A DNA stretch of 64,000 nt from Saccopteryx bilineata (GCF_036850765.1 NC_089492.1:201530276-201594275), one strand, 5' to 3'; positions 1-11,540 are shown, counted from the stretch's first letter. The notes: generated by a model not told the origin, from the letters alone. Numbers and translations: made by a program.

Positions 1-2888
1 CTAACTAGGCTCTAATGCCTTATGTTTTATATCATCAAAACCATTACCCAAGCCTTCTATAGTTCTTTAGTTCGTGATAATGGCCTTCCCCCAACCTTCA
101 AAAAGTCCTGGATTGAGATGGGCCGGCTGAGAGCAATCGAATAGCTTCCAACCCTTCATGTCAGCTCCATGAAGAGAGCCCATGCCTGTCCAGTTTACCT
201 GGAATGGTGCCTGACACAGTGTAGCTACATTCTAAATTCTGTGTATGCCCAAATATAAGTGGAGAGATTAAAAAAAATCACTCAGAAAAAAAATTCAAAT
301 TTTCTTATATTACAGTCCTTATTAAAGCATATTAAAAAATACTCTAAATTATTCCATTTGGATCCACAAAACCCTTTTAGAAAACATGTTGCCCTGAAAC
401 ATCCCCATTAATGCTACTTAGAGATGTTAAAGGGGTCGCCTTGTAAAACAAAAAACAAACAGGCCGAGAAGCTTAGCACACATTTTTAGTAATTGCAATG
501 GTTAGGCAGTGCTGTTAAAACAGGACTTTTTAAACATCACTTTATGAAGCAACACATAATGACAAGTATTTACAAAACAGGCAAATGAATAGACCAACAG
601 TCCTAACCTTAGGCACTGGGTACTTATAACTTGGTATAACATTTCTAGGGAAACATCATTAACTGATTGAAACTATGCCTCATCTCAAATGGCTAAGATG
701 AAAGTGAGAGGCTCTGCTAACCAGGTCAGAGAATTCTGTGTGACACTGTGATAACCAAAACCCAGATGCAATGATGCCAGTGCAGAGTGTGGAAAAAAAT
801 TGTTTCATGAACCATCTTTCAGCTTTGCTTTGCGCAATTTTAAAACAGAAAGCCTATTTGAAAGTAGTTTTCAGCTAAAGTCTGCCTGCCAAATGCATAG
901 GATTCTGGTTGTCCAAGAAGACTTCCACTGATTGTTAAAAATCAGTGAATAAAGAGCTTTACTCTTCTCTCACTGAAGATAATCAAATATAAGGTTGGAT
1001 TTCATTCAGACTCTTTCAAAAACCAAAACTTAGTCCTTATGAGGTGGGCCTGCAAAGAAGAAAGGACAGGAGATCCCACTTAGTTAACACACAGCTGGAA
1101 ACAAAGAAAATATGGTTGAAAGTTCCCTACAACTTAGAAAACATAAACATAGTCTGAGACTCCATATGCCTATAGAGAAAGCCAATCAATAACCCCAAAA
1201 TCCAACTCAACAAAAATTAATTTCCTGTTCCTAAGTGGCATTACTAAAAGTTGTAAGTGCTACTTCTTTGACATTTTAAAAATGCTACAAATGCCATCAC
1301 AGAGTTCCAAGCTGAGGTTACCTCCTAACCTCATGATCAAACACAATTCCCACAATATGAACTCGAAGGATATCTATAAACACATGGTCATCCAAACGTT
1401 CTTATTAAATGCATTCCAAAAAAGCACTTGCTTCTCTGATCTTTCATTATAATGCCTTAGATAAAAAGAGCACGGACAGAAAGGAAAAGTGTGAAAATAT
1501 GTAACAACACTTGTAGCTGGACTGATTAATCACAATCAAAACCAAAGAGCAGCTCAATTCCCCATTCAGCAGTAACCTCAAGTATAAATGTGGCTTGATT
1601 ATGCTTGACTACTCATTCTCCTTGACCCACAGAGAAAACTCAGTTTGGCAAAGTATGACATTTAACTCTAAAGGTCAACATCCAAGAGTTTAGGTTTCTA
1701 ACCTCAAAGATGCCGCAGAACTGAGTAACTCAGGTGGCAGAATTTTCCCAGCATCTTAGAATTACAGTACACACATCGGAAGGATTTATGTGGCTGATGC
1801 ATTGCCAGCTCCCTACACAGTCAAAAGTACAGGAATACAGTTGTGTTCCCTAAAAAGAATAATCACAGTAGCTTAACAACGTGGGGTTTTTTTTCCCTGT
1901 AAGTGGGCTTTTCTACATTTAAAGAACATATAAAATGGCAGTACCTTGTTCCTCACTTACACCAGCCTCCCCCCCACCATCACAGTTCCCAAGGAGGCAG
2001 AGGGTGTGAAATTACACATTCTAAGTATCTTCTGAAACCAAATCACTAAAACCCTCAAGATAAGATCCTTCACTAAAATAGAAGCAGTGGGTGCACTACA
2101 ATGTAGCTGCACACACAAAAAAAAACTCAGAGACCCACATGGGAATGCAACCCTGCCTAAGGGCCCAGGAGAGGACCAGGACTTCTGACAAGAGTTCAAG
2201 AAAGTATGGGCCAAATATTCTTCCTGTCTCCATGTTAACTTCTTCCCTCCTGTTAACAATGTGTGTAATTTGGGTTCTTCCAACCCCAGTCACACACTCC
2301 CCTCTGCCCAATCTTCCCTTGCCAGACACGCAGGCAGGAGGCCCAGGCTTCCCAGGGACTGGAACCCAGGAAACATTAAGCACTAACTTTACCCAGGCAG
2401 GCAGACAGTGTAGGATAGTCTGAAGGCCCAGCAAAGTTTAAAAAGTGGGGGCACAGCCCCAGCCAGGGGAGAGACTGAAGGTGAGCCAGGGACAAGGAGA
2501 TGTGCCCACCCCTTGTGAGGGTGCGGTGTTGGTACATATACCAACAGGTAACAAGGTTACCTGGGACCACATGCAGCCATAAGAGGAAGTACAAGCGATG
2601 GGAAAAGGAATTCTAGGAGAGAATGAATGAATAGAAGGCAGGTGCGCACAAGATTTCAAAGGGAAAGAGACAGACTGGGGGAAGGGCAGGGGGCACTGTG
2701 TCCAAAACTTGGCAGGTGGAACTTGAAGGGTTACACTCACAGAGTCCCTGTAAGGAAATAAGTTGGAGAAAGAAAAGCACGGCCTTAAAAGATCATCGTG
2801 GAGCGACTCTGGTCTCCCCTACCCCTCAACACTGCTCTCCACATCCACGCGTGCCCACACACACCTTGGAGCGGCGAAGAATACCCAC
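1..2888 (-). other. SH3RF3: SH3RF3 intron 1 (5' part)
   Basis: This is the sequence downstream of the SH3RF3 exon 1 splice donor on the minus strand, so it is the beginning of intron 1. It is AT-rich, mostly unique-looking and contains no SINE or L1 of the families seen further right. Short open frames around 1957-2740 on both strands overlap each other, lack splice or family support and look like chance frames. I see no exon-like or RNA-gene structure here. The absence of young repeats next to the promoter contrasts sharply with the 59 kb on the other side. Confidence 0.75.
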
Positions 2889-2891
2889 CTT
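2883..2891 (-). other. SH3RF3: 5' splice site of SH3RF3 exon 1
   Basis: On the minus strand the coding sequence reads AAAG followed by GTGGGT, a good match to the donor consensus, with the cut after base 2889. Using it gives exactly 181 codons (phase 0). In the family, protein similarity continues up to the residues just before this point and then needs a second exon. Translation past the site (VGILRRSK...) no longer resembles the family. Confidence 0.85.
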
Positions 2892-3431
2892 TGCCGGTGG
2901 TGCGCTCTTACTGGTCGCCAGCTCGCACAGACTGCCCGCCTCCATAAGGAAGCCCGGTGAGCCAGGGGCGCTGCCCACTGCGCAGCCCCCGGCACTCGCC
3001 AGTTCGGAGGCATTCCCAGAACCCGGGCCCGGGCGCACCTGAGGACTGCTGCCAAGGCTGGCGCCGGCGCGGGGCCTCTGGCGAATGCCATCCAGCAGCC
3101 GTACCAGCAGGATATTGGCGGGCAGCTCGTCCACGCCGCAGCCCACCAGGATGCGGCACTCCGGACAGCGCAGCTCGTGGCGCGAGCACACGATGTTCTC
3201 CAAACAGCGGCGACAGAAGGTATGCTGACACGGCAGCACCTTGGCCGTGGTGTCCAAGCGCTCCAGGCACACGGAACACTCCAGCAGATCCAGCAGTGAC
3301 GATTCATCCATGTCCTCGCCCGCCACCACCCGCCGCCGCAGCCCGCCAGGCCAGTCGTAGCCCTCGCTTTGCGCAGCAGCAACAGCGGCAGCCGCCTTGG
3401 ACACGCATAGCCAGGACGCTCCGAGGAGCAT
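2889..3431 (-). CDS. SH3RF3: SH3RF3 (POSH2) exon 1, RING-finger E3 ubiquitin ligase, partial
   Basis: This is the first coding exon of a scaffold E3 ubiquitin ligase of the POSH family. These proteins carry an N-terminal RING and four SH3 domains and act in Rac/JNK signalling; the SH3 exons lie outside the window. The 181 residues begin MLLGASWLC, characteristic of SH3RF3 rather than SH3RF1 or SH3RF2. A short Ala-rich stretch is followed by [15 protein letters not shown]. The RING is complete C3HC4: C52, C55, C68, H70, C73, C76, C89 and C92. After it come [21 protein letters not shown] and a Pro/Gly/Ser-rich linker. The exon ends in phase 0 at a consensus donor. No stop or frameshift is seen. 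The ATG at 3431 has a weak context (C at -3, C at +4). A second in-frame ATG at 3311 (residue 41) has a strong one (G at -3, G at +4) and matches where SH3RF1 begins. Confidence 0.93.
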
Positions 3432-4796
3432 GGGAGGGAAGCCAGCGGCGGCCGCGCGCAGCTGCCTACGTCCCGAGGCCGGAGCGGGGCCCACCACCCT
3501 CAGTGGGCATCGCGATGGCGCCCAGGGAGTAGCGCTCCGCCAGAACTTCCTGCACCCCGTCTGGCGGCCCAAGAACCCAGCCGCCGCGGTGCAGAGTGGC
3601 ACGCTGACCGGCCTGAGTAGCGAGGTCCGGGGTTCCGCGCCCTGCGAGGCAATTCCTGGCCAGCAGAGCCCACCGATCCTTCGGAGCGGGTAACAGCTAC
3701 ACCTGTGTAGGGGCTGGTGTGCGTCGCGCGGTGCTCAATGGAAGACGCCGAGCACGACACTTAACGGGCCTTGCGCTCCAAGTAGTCGTCCGAGGGCGGG
3801 AGCCCCACGGCAAGAGGTGCGGGGAGCAGCGGGTCAGGTCCCCAGGGAGCAACTTGCGCGCTCCCCAGCGCCACTGCTGAGCGGCACCGCCTCCAAGCGA
3901 CCTGGGCTCGCTCGCGATCCGCTGCCCAGGGCGGATCCAGCCGGACCCTTCCTCTACCTCCGCTGCAGGCACGTGCGCCGGGATCGTGCAGAGGTAACGG
4001 TCACTGCGGAGCCAAGGGAAGGAGCTGCCGCCGCCAGTGTGCCCCCCCTTCGCTTGGGCGCACACCGGCGACTATTAGTCCTACCCTTTAGGACGCCCCC
4101 AGGGCTCCTGGGAACCCAGAGCGCACCCTTCTGCGCAGGCGCCCCCCCCCCCTTCCCGAGCCTCGTCTTCCTTTCGGCTCCCCGTTAGCCTCGGGCAGGG
4201 ATGTCTGCTCCCGACGCTGCCGCGAAGTAAAGTTTAGTGGGTGCTATCCCAACTGCCTCCTTCGCCAGCGCTGGCAGGCAGCCTGAGAGCACACCCAATC
4301 CCCGGGCATCCTCCTCGACAGCTCCCCGGAGCTCTCCCTGGCCGCTCCCTTTTCAAACGCCGCGCAGAAGGGACCACCCCGGAGCCGCGGGTATGGGTGC
4401 GGGGACGCCCCGCGAAGCGCGAGGTAAGGCGCTCAGGCTGGTGAGGGTGACCGGTGCGGGCTCCGGATCCGGCCGGCAGCTGCTCGCCCTCTCCGGAGTC
4501 GGAGGTCAGGGAGGCCGCCGGCCGCCAGATCTACACCCTCGTGCAAGGGGCCTGGCCCGGCGCACGCCCGGACCTCCACGGGCGGCGGAGGAGGGGAGAT
4601 CCCCGTTCTCCTTCCAGACGCCCCAGCTCCTGCGAGCGTCAGGAGCGGAAGTGCGTACAGGGGACCGGGGCGGGAAGTTCGGAGGTGACATTGCCTGTGG
4701 CTACCGCCCCCTCGTGGCCGCCTGCGTCCCCAGCACCCGGGTCACTCCGCCCAGCACAAACCGTGGTCCATGGGTTGCGCGCGACAGAGCCAAGTA

Positions 4797-5390
4797 CAGT
4801 GTATCTGTAAAGTCATGGTGCACTTTTGACTGGCCACAGGAAAGCAACAAAAGATAACATAAATGTGAAATATGCACCAAATAAAAGGAAAACCCTCCCA
4901 GTTTCTGTAGGATGATGTGGCAGCATGTGCGCATGAACAGATGATGTAACACCATGAATACAGCGGAGCAGCCCATGGCCATGCCAGTTGAGATGTGGAA
5001 GGTACAGAGGAAAGTTCAGTGTATTCTGTGGCTCTCTAAATTCGAATCCGTGACCAAAGCACAACGTTAATATTGGCGCGTTTATAACAAAGCGCCACCA
5101 CGTAGGAATAACATTACTTGGTGGGATAAGCAGTTGAAGGAAACCGGCAGTTTGGTGGAGAAACCCCGTTCTGGTAGGCCATCAGTCAGTGATGAGTCTG
5201 TAGAGGCTATATGGGATAGCTACCTAAGGAGCCGTAAAAAATCTGTGCATGAGCCCACATCGAACTGCACTGAATAGGTATGAAACTGGGAGAGTTTTCC
5301 TTTTATTTGGTGCAGAATTCACATTTCTATCGTCTTTTGTTGCTTTCCTATGACTGGTCAAAAGTGCACCATGACTTTACGGACACACTG
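4797..5390 (+). mobile_element. Tc1/mariner-superfamily element, internally deleted, long TIRs
   Basis: The 594-bp element is flanked by TA on both sides (4795-4796 and 5391-5392). It has terminal inverted repeats of about 110 bp (4797-4906 and 5281-5390), starting CAGTGTATCTGTAAAGTCAT on the left and CAGTGTGTCCGTAAAGTCAT on the right arm. The middle (about 5000-5275) still encodes a broken N-terminal DNA-binding piece of a transposase. Recognisable parts are the frame containing ETGSLVEKPRSGRPSVSDE and an upstream RVYNKAPPRRNNITWWDK-like stretch, separated from its own start by stops. The DDE catalytic part is missing, so this is a non-autonomous deletion derivative. It abuts the CpG island. 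Confidence 0.85.
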
Positions 5391-5849
5391 TACATAGTTG
5401 CCAGGGCCAACATCAGAAGAGCCATTGGGGGCCTGCCTAGCAATCTGGCTAACCTGGGGTTTGTGCAGTTGAGTGTAACCTTTTTTCCCCCGACTGTTCA
5501 GGGATAAAGTAACATCTATTGAGGTTTCAATGCCAAGAACGTGCCTATGCATTCTTTTATATACTCCAAACAGTGCTGTGTGATAATTATTTTAACCTTA
5601 TTATACCTGTCAAGAAAGTGAAGCTTATAGTTATGAATTCACTGAGGCTGAATTTTATATCCCTAGAACCTAACATGTAGAAAAGCTCACATTCCATTAG
5701 AATATAAGCTACATTTTTTTAACACTGTAATATCCCCAGTGCCTGGGCTTTCAATAAATATTTGATGAATTAATAAAAAAAAGCTCCTAGAATCATCCAT
5801 CACCTAGTGGTGATTTAAGCACTCAAATCTTAGCATCTCAATTCCAGAA
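5391..5849. other. Unassigned spacer
   Basis: This is AT-rich sequence between the mariner element and the ERV1 LTR. I see no gene, RNA or recognisable repeat in it. An A-rich tract near 5774-5783 could be the relic of an old retroposon. Confidence 0.4.
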
Positions 5850-6427
5850 TGTAACTGAGACACAGGTCCAGCTGCCTGCCCCAACAAAAGCCAAACTCGA
5901 GAGACAGATGCTAATACAAAAGTAAAGAGGTTTATTCAGGTGTAGCAACCTGGGAGAATGGGGGACTCCTGTCTCAAAGACCATTGCCTCCTTCCTGCTC
6001 AAGCTGGGGAGTCTTATAGGGATAGGAAGAGGAGGGCTTTTTTCCTATCCAATTATCTTTGTAGCTTTAGGTGCATGGGAGTTTTGTCCATTCATCTTTC
6101 TAGCTGTTGGCTGCTCTGTGCCATCTTGCCCAGTGGGGGATACTCCCCAGTGCTGCTGGACTGTCGATGGTAACAAGGTCTCTTGAGCTCCCATCAGGAT
6201 ACCAGTTCCTGGAAACTTTGCTCCTGATGGCAACAGGAGGCCTTCCCAACCTGCTCTGTGGACGTCCCTCAGTAGTGTGGCCTTCTCTATGTACTGCTCA
6301 CATCAGCCCTGGAAACTGTGAGACAGAAGGCATCCCACCACTGCCTGGCTTACCGGCCCCTGGGAGCAGACTTCCCTGAGAGGACCAGAGGAAGATACTG
6401 CGCATCCCCATGTACAGGAATGCTTCA
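5850..6427 (-). mobile_element. ERV1-like LTR (3' LTR of a decayed provirus)
   Basis: Read on the minus strand, the 578-bp unit begins TGAAGC and ends TTACA. It contains TATAAG (near 6012-6017) and AATAAA about 75 bases further on (near 5931-5936), the expected U3-R-U5 order. Immediately upstream on the minus strand is a polypurine tract, AAAAGGGGGATAAGA (6428-6442), as expected before a 3' LTR. No target-site duplication can be read because the other side is proviral. The gamma-type gag remnant at 8560-9200 on the same strand is the likely partner. Confidence 0.75.
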
Positions 6428-7587
6428 TCTTATCCCCCTTTTACTCTTTGATCCTGGCTCAGGAACAACAGAGCCGTAGAAGAAATGGGCTCAGGAAGCA
6501 AGTTACGGCAAAAGAAGAGCCTTGGAGTTTGAAAGAAAGAGAGATACACACTTTGAGAGGTGAAAGAGGTAGGAGAGGTCCAGGCATGCTTGGAGTTTGG
6601 GGGAGCATAGCATTGGGGAAAGAAGGGGTGGGGAAAGCCACAGGCATGCTCCACAGAGAGAGCTGTGCTGGGTCCTGCCTCCTGGGGGCATTTATCTGGA
6701 GGTCTCAGGGGAGGGTCCCAATAGAGTATTCATTCATCAGCTTTCCAGGTGTGTCTCCACCAACTGGTTGGAGCTGGGGGTCATTAGTCAATGCAGCTGG
6801 TCCTGGTGTCAGTCATGACATCCCTTGTCTGGTTTTGTTGCTTTTCTGAACTTGGAGCTAAAACACAACTGAGGCCTAGATCATCTCTAGGGGTTAATAC
6901 TTAACAAGAGTGGTCCTGCAAGGGCTTATAGTTTCACCCATTGCTAGGCACCCGGGGCATTGTGCCCTGGTGCCCCTCACCACCTGGCCCATCCTTCCTG
7001 CTCTGCTTATGCCTATTTAAGGGCCTACTACAGAGCCAGAATGCTAAATCCAAAAGTAGGTGGCAGGGACACGGGATGCAAGGAGGAGCCTGAAGGGGAG
7101 CCCTCAGATTCTGGGAGAGCTGGCAGAGAGCAGGGCTACCTGTGATGACAAGTCCTGGATGCTTTGGGTTTAAAGCAACAGAATCCAACTTCTGCAAGGT
7201 TTTCAAAGACTCAGAATAGATGATGAGAACCCGAACCCCAGGCCAAGGGCCAGATTCCTGCCGACGGTCATGTGTCTTGCTCTGCACCCCCCCCCTACGT
7301 GATTATGTGCTCCCTCCCTCTCTTGCACCAGCGGCCTCTACTTCCTAGCCCACATGATAGGAGACATGGTCAGAGCTGCAGAAGCATTTCATCCATGGCT
7401 TCAGCCACTGACAAAAGGCACTTCTGACAAAGCCACAGTCTGGAAGCTTTAAGACCAAGACCCTATCAACCAAGCTGGGCCCAGGTGGTCACTCTCTGGA
7501 CCAATGTGTGCTCGCCACAGGAGTAGGATCATAGTGTCACACAAATATTGCCATGCTTGTTACAGAGAGCATCATAGAGAAATATTC
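6428..7587 (-). mobile_element. ERV-derived internal sequence, unresolved
   Basis: The stretch lies between the polypurine tract at 6428-6442 and the L1 fragment, on the 5' side of the minus-strand LTR. It would correspond to the env/3' region of the provirus. I find no protein similarity that I can defend, and all frames are short. Its assignment rests on position only. Confidence 0.4.
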
Positions 7588-8036
7588 TTTTTTTTTTATA
7601 AATAAATTTTTATTTTAATGGGGTGACATCAATAAATCAGGCTACATATATTCAAAGAAAACATTTCCAGGTTATCTTGTCATTTAGTTCTGTTGCATAC
7701 CCATCACCCAAAGAGAGATCGTCTTCTGTCACCCTCTATCCAGTTTTCTTTGTACCCCTCCCCCTCCCCCTCCCCCTCTCCCTCCTTCCCTCTCCCACCC
7801 CCTGTAACCACCCCACTCCTGTCCATGTCTCTTAGTCTCGTTTTTATGTCCCACCAATGTATGGAATCCTGCAGTTCTTGTTTTTTTCTGATTCACTTAT
7901 TTCACTCCGCATAATGTTATCAAGATTCCACCATTCTGCTGTAAGTGATCCGATGTCATCATTTCTTCTAGCTGAATAGTATACCATGGTTTATATGTGC
8001 CCCATCTTCTTTATCCAGTCTTCTATTTTTTTTACA
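7588..8036 (-). mobile_element. 5'-truncated L1 3' end inserted in the provirus
   Basis: This is the reverse complement of the 3' UTR and extreme end of ORF2 of the L1 family that is full-length at 28-35 kb. It shows the same end (TTTAATGGGGTGACAT), the same C-rich polypyrimidine segment (CCCTCCCCCTCCCCCT repeats near 7757-7790) and the same 'ATGGAATCCTGCAG' ORF2 tail. The T-run at 7588 is the poly-A tail in reverse. It splits the ERV1-derived region. Confidence 0.85.
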
Positions 8037-8559
8037 GTGATTAAAAGCCTTTAGGCAAACTCTTGGTCAATACAGCAAGAATCCATAAAAGAGTAGTGTC
8101 CTTAACATGTTCACCAAGTCCAAGTTGGCCCCATCACCATGCCAAATTCCTGAAAACTGCAACCCAACCACAGGTCAGTCTGTTAGGAGCTGTCACAGGG
8201 AGCAGGAGTCCAGGAAAAGTCCACATCCAGGAAAAGTCCTCATGGCACTGGGATTGTTGTCACCATTCTATACTTTGCAGCTCATGTCCAAGTCCCAATG
8301 ACTGCTGCTTCTAGCTGGTAATGATTCAGGTAGACTGGAAAAAGCCATTTGCAGCATGCGTGGATATGGAGCTTCTGTTCTCCTCTGCCTGGAGAGATGA
8401 GACCAGTGCTTTTCCTTGGAGCTCTGCGACTGTGGCATGGTCAAGAGAACCTTGGGATACACTAAGCTGGGTGGCAAAGGTAGATTCATAATAGAAGTTG
8501 GCAAAAGGGGGAAAGAGAGCTCTAAATTAGGAGTAGGTCCCAGCCTGAAATATGAGTGG

Positions 8560-9200
8560 GGCATTGAGATAGGAGGGATAAAGAAACACTATATATTAAG
8601 CAAAGCAGCAGAAAATAGGACTATCAACACCCACAACAGAGATCTTTGAGGGAAGGATAAAAAACCTGACTATTCAGGCAAAACATAGTTAAGTGGCCCT
8701 TGTGCAAATGAGATCAGTTTACCTGCTTCTTGGAAGAAATACCCTAGGCTCGTCCACAGTGTCGTAGATGGGGCCGATGGCCCTGGGCACCTTCAGCCTT
8801 CAGTGGCAAACCCCAGCATTCTGGGCAAGGTTAGGTCATAGGTGGCTGGAGCAGGGCTGGAAGAGACTGAACCCTCCCTTAGAGGAGCGAGGGGGAAGCC
8901 TACCTTCCAGTGTCCCTGTTTCCTCACAGCAGAGGCATGTAAGCCTGGCAGGCTTTAGCTCAATGACCTTCCTTTCCACTATTGAAGCAGGACCCAGGTG
9001 GCATCCTATGAGACCCCTTTGGGGCGTTGGAGCCTTTAAGGGTGTATCCTGAAAGCTGGTAGTTCCCCTGATCTCTATTGGCCTTTTTCTGCCTCTAGGT
9101 ATCTTAAAAGCCATGCTCAGAAGATCTCGCTGAGGGGTTTGAGGATTCCCATCCGCCTATATAAACCTTTTCCATATATCTGGAGCTATTTGGAAAAAGA
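8560..9200 (-). pseudogene. ERV1-type gag (capsid end, nucleocapsid) and protease remnant
   Basis: Minus-strand conceptual translation shows, in order, a capsid C-terminal motif (APDIW...ADGNPQTPQRDLL, about 9100-9190), a zinc-knuckle-like CFNSGKEGHWAKAC (about 8947-8989, with one Cys changed to Ser), a second degraded knuckle, and then a protease leader ending in YVLPE (about 8670-8690). The expected protease active-site motif is not intact. Several stops and at least two frame changes interrupt it. The order gag-NC then protease and the capsid motif point to a gamma-like (ERV1) retrovirus. It is not coding today. Confidence 0.7.
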
Positions 9201-9444
9201 CAAAACAGTGTTATTAGCTGGATCTAATAAAGAAGGTAGTAGTTTGCAGGCGAAAAAGATTTGTTGTCTCCTGTTCATCAGCATTCAAAAGAAATGTAAA
9301 TTTTTTTTTTTTAAGTAAGAAGCATGATATGGTAGACCCATAGGAGTTCCAGGATATGACTCCCCCCTTTTAAATTTTTTTTTAAATTGACCTTAAAATG
9401 TTTGCTGAGTACACTTTAATAATACCTTAACTTTAAAGATTGTA

Positions 9445-9910
9445 AGCATGACAAAATACAGTAAATGCTTTTGCTCCATATGCAGGAGCATTTTCAGTTT
9501 AGCCAGTTTAGGAAATCCAATAATAGAACAATGCATACAGACAATGAGCTATAACATGCTTAGCAGCCTCTCCTGTTCTGACAGAGGTTACTATAGATCC
9601 GGAATATGTATCCACTGTAATGTGGACATACGACTGTTTGCCAAATGAAGGTATATGAGTAACATCCATCTGCCAAAGTTGTCCTGGTAGGGGTCCTTGA
9701 GGGTTAACTAGAGGAATATTCTTAAGCTTGCAAAATATATGCCATGCATTCGTTTTACATTTTGAAGCAGGCAGTCTAGGTAACTGCTATGTAATATCAT
9801 TGGTCCAAGTGTAGGATATAGTATTGCTCTGCAGGGTCTTACCTTTATTTCTTAAATGTTGAAATACCTGGACACCTGATTAGGACACCTTAAACTTCAG
9901 GTAAGCTGCC
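9445..9910 (-). pseudogene. Betaretrovirus-like (ERV2) integrase remnant
   Basis: The minus-strand translation carries the integrase core signatures LWQMDVTH (about 9655-9680), VDTYSG (about 9596-9615) and, after a frame disturbance, TENAPAY (about 9478-9497). In the family the last motif normally has Asp in place of Glu. Stops and compensating frameshifts lie between the second and third motifs. Upstream on the same strand the zinc-binding region is only vaguely recognisable. The motif set is typical of HERV-K/type-D integrases. It differs in class from the gag-protease piece at 8560-9200 and lies upstream of it on the same strand, so the two do not form one collinear provirus. Confidence 0.75.
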
Positions 9911-11523
9911 CCATGTTAGTTGGCAGCCTCTTTATTGTGTGGGTGAGGCTCAAGGTGCCAAAGCTCAGGGCTTCTCAGTGCCAGGAAGAAATATTTGAGT
10001 GCTCCCTTTGCTTCTGGACAGATGAGACAGTTAGGTGTCTATCCACTGCCTTGGGAGATATTTAATAAGACCATTTTTTGTGACTTAACAGAAGCTATTC
10101 TTCTCTCAACCTCTTGGTATGTTAAGCTGAGAGGCTTGAGTCAGTTTCCCTTGTCTTCTCGCCCTTCATCAAGGTATGTTCTTGACTTCAGTTGCTGGAA
10201 GGAGAGGCCACCCAGAGCACAAATGGTCACTCGTCCAAAAAGAAATGAGGTTGATCTGGTAGCCCAGGTCTTGGTGACCGTGGGACAGCTGACCCAGCTG
10301 CACATGTGGCTGAGGCTGGAAGACCTTTCCCCGCCCCAACCTCCTGGTACACGATGGCTGCATGTGTGCAGGCAATATTAAAAGATGCCACCAGGAGAGC
10401 CTTGTTGGCGTAAGGGGAGGGACTGGCCCCCTGGAATGTCTTGTGTTGATTCACCACTGTTCCATTTGTAAACCCCTGACAGGTTGAGTCACACTGGGTG
10501 CGTATCTACTGGGGTCCTCCCCCTTACCTCTCAGACCAGCAGAGTCAGGGCCACCACCACGCTGCAGGATGCCTGGAGCCAGCAGGGCCACCATAGGGAG
10601 CAATGGTATAGCAAGTGCCAGGGGTCTGGGGCAGGCACTCACACCCTCCAGTTCTCCCCCTGCACACCTTGGAAGCATGCCAGCCGCTTCAGACTGGGAT
10701 GATGCAGAGGGAGATCCCAAGACCAATCTCTGGACTTAATTCGGTTAAATGGGGGCTTGCCTGACTACTTGCAACATTAACAACATCATAAACGTGAATT
10801 TGTTCAAACTGATGGAACGGGTCATTCAATTAAATAAATAAATCATAATTTATTTAATTATAAAGCAACAAACATTTTACTCTGATGAAGCATCTCCTCA
10901 TTACTGACTGCAGTTTCCACAGCATTGTGACATAAATATTTCAGATTCTTTGGGGGCATTAAAAGTAAAGTAATCTTATAGTTGTCTATGTTTTCTTCCA
11001 TAATTTTCAAAAGAATTATAATAAATTCTCTCCTCCAGTTAGGATACCTAACACACTTTATTTTAGTTTAGCTCAAGATCTTGGAAAACACTTAAATTTG
11101 TATGCACAGTATTGAAACACTTAAGCTGAAGCAATACATTGATGGTATGTTTAATGCAATAAAGAAAATCCCTTATTTAAATTATAGTCATAAGAAAAAT
11201 GAATGATGAATGAAAAGTGAAAAAAAGCTTTCAGAATAATCATGATATAGTTAATGTTGAATAATATTTAATATCTGAATTCATATCTTGGCAAACGTAC
11301 ATCCTAAGTCATCCAAGGGCTGACTGTCAATTATAACTAACTGGTGTATTTTCTAGAAAAATGTGAACTACTTTATGAACGGTATAAAGCTCAAGTAGAA
11401 TAATTAATCTCATGCGAAAGAGCAATGAGATCTTTTCACTGATGAAATTCACCTCCTTTTGAGGAAAGATTAGAATTGTGAATCCACCAAGAGTTGTTTT
11501 TATTCAGTTGTAGGGCTTTCTAG
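9911..11523. other. Unassigned; possible ERV flank then unique DNA
   Basis: The 9911-10740 part is GC-richer and could be more of the minus-strand ERV2 body, but I cannot recognise a domain. From about 10740 the sequence is AT-rich and unique-looking. No gene or RNA structure is seen. Confidence 0.35.
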
Positions 11524-11540
11524 AATAAAATACATATTGA

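Larger units (their letters stand above)
2880..4790 (-). promoter_or_regulatory. SH3RF3: CpG island and putative SH3RF3 promoter/5' UTR
   Basis: GC- and CpG-dense sequence runs from the exon 1 donor to about 1.35 kb upstream of the ATG and ends within about 10 bases of the mariner element at 4797. There is a GC box at 4667-4674, an ETS-like GCGGAAGTG at 4645-4653 and an E-box CACGTG around 3970. No TATA box is evident, which is usual for a dispersed CpG-island promoter. The transcription start cannot be placed by eye. Long open frames here on both strands (for example 4237-4857) are what GC-rich, stop-poor DNA gives by chance. Confidence 0.75.

Noticed and set aside
2826..3602. Upstream extension of the SH3RF3 frame to 3602
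   Set aside because: The triplet at 3602 is GTG, not ATG; family similarity starts at the ATG at 3431, and sequence left of 2889 is past the splice donor.
4237..4857. 206-codon plus-strand frame in the CpG island
   Set aside because: GC-rich, stop-poor DNA; several overlapping frames on both strands; it runs into the mariner TIR; no domain or splice signals.
7757..7800. C/T tandem repeat that might be a regulatory element
   Set aside because: It is the reversed purine tract of the L1 3' UTR, present in every L1 3' end in the window.
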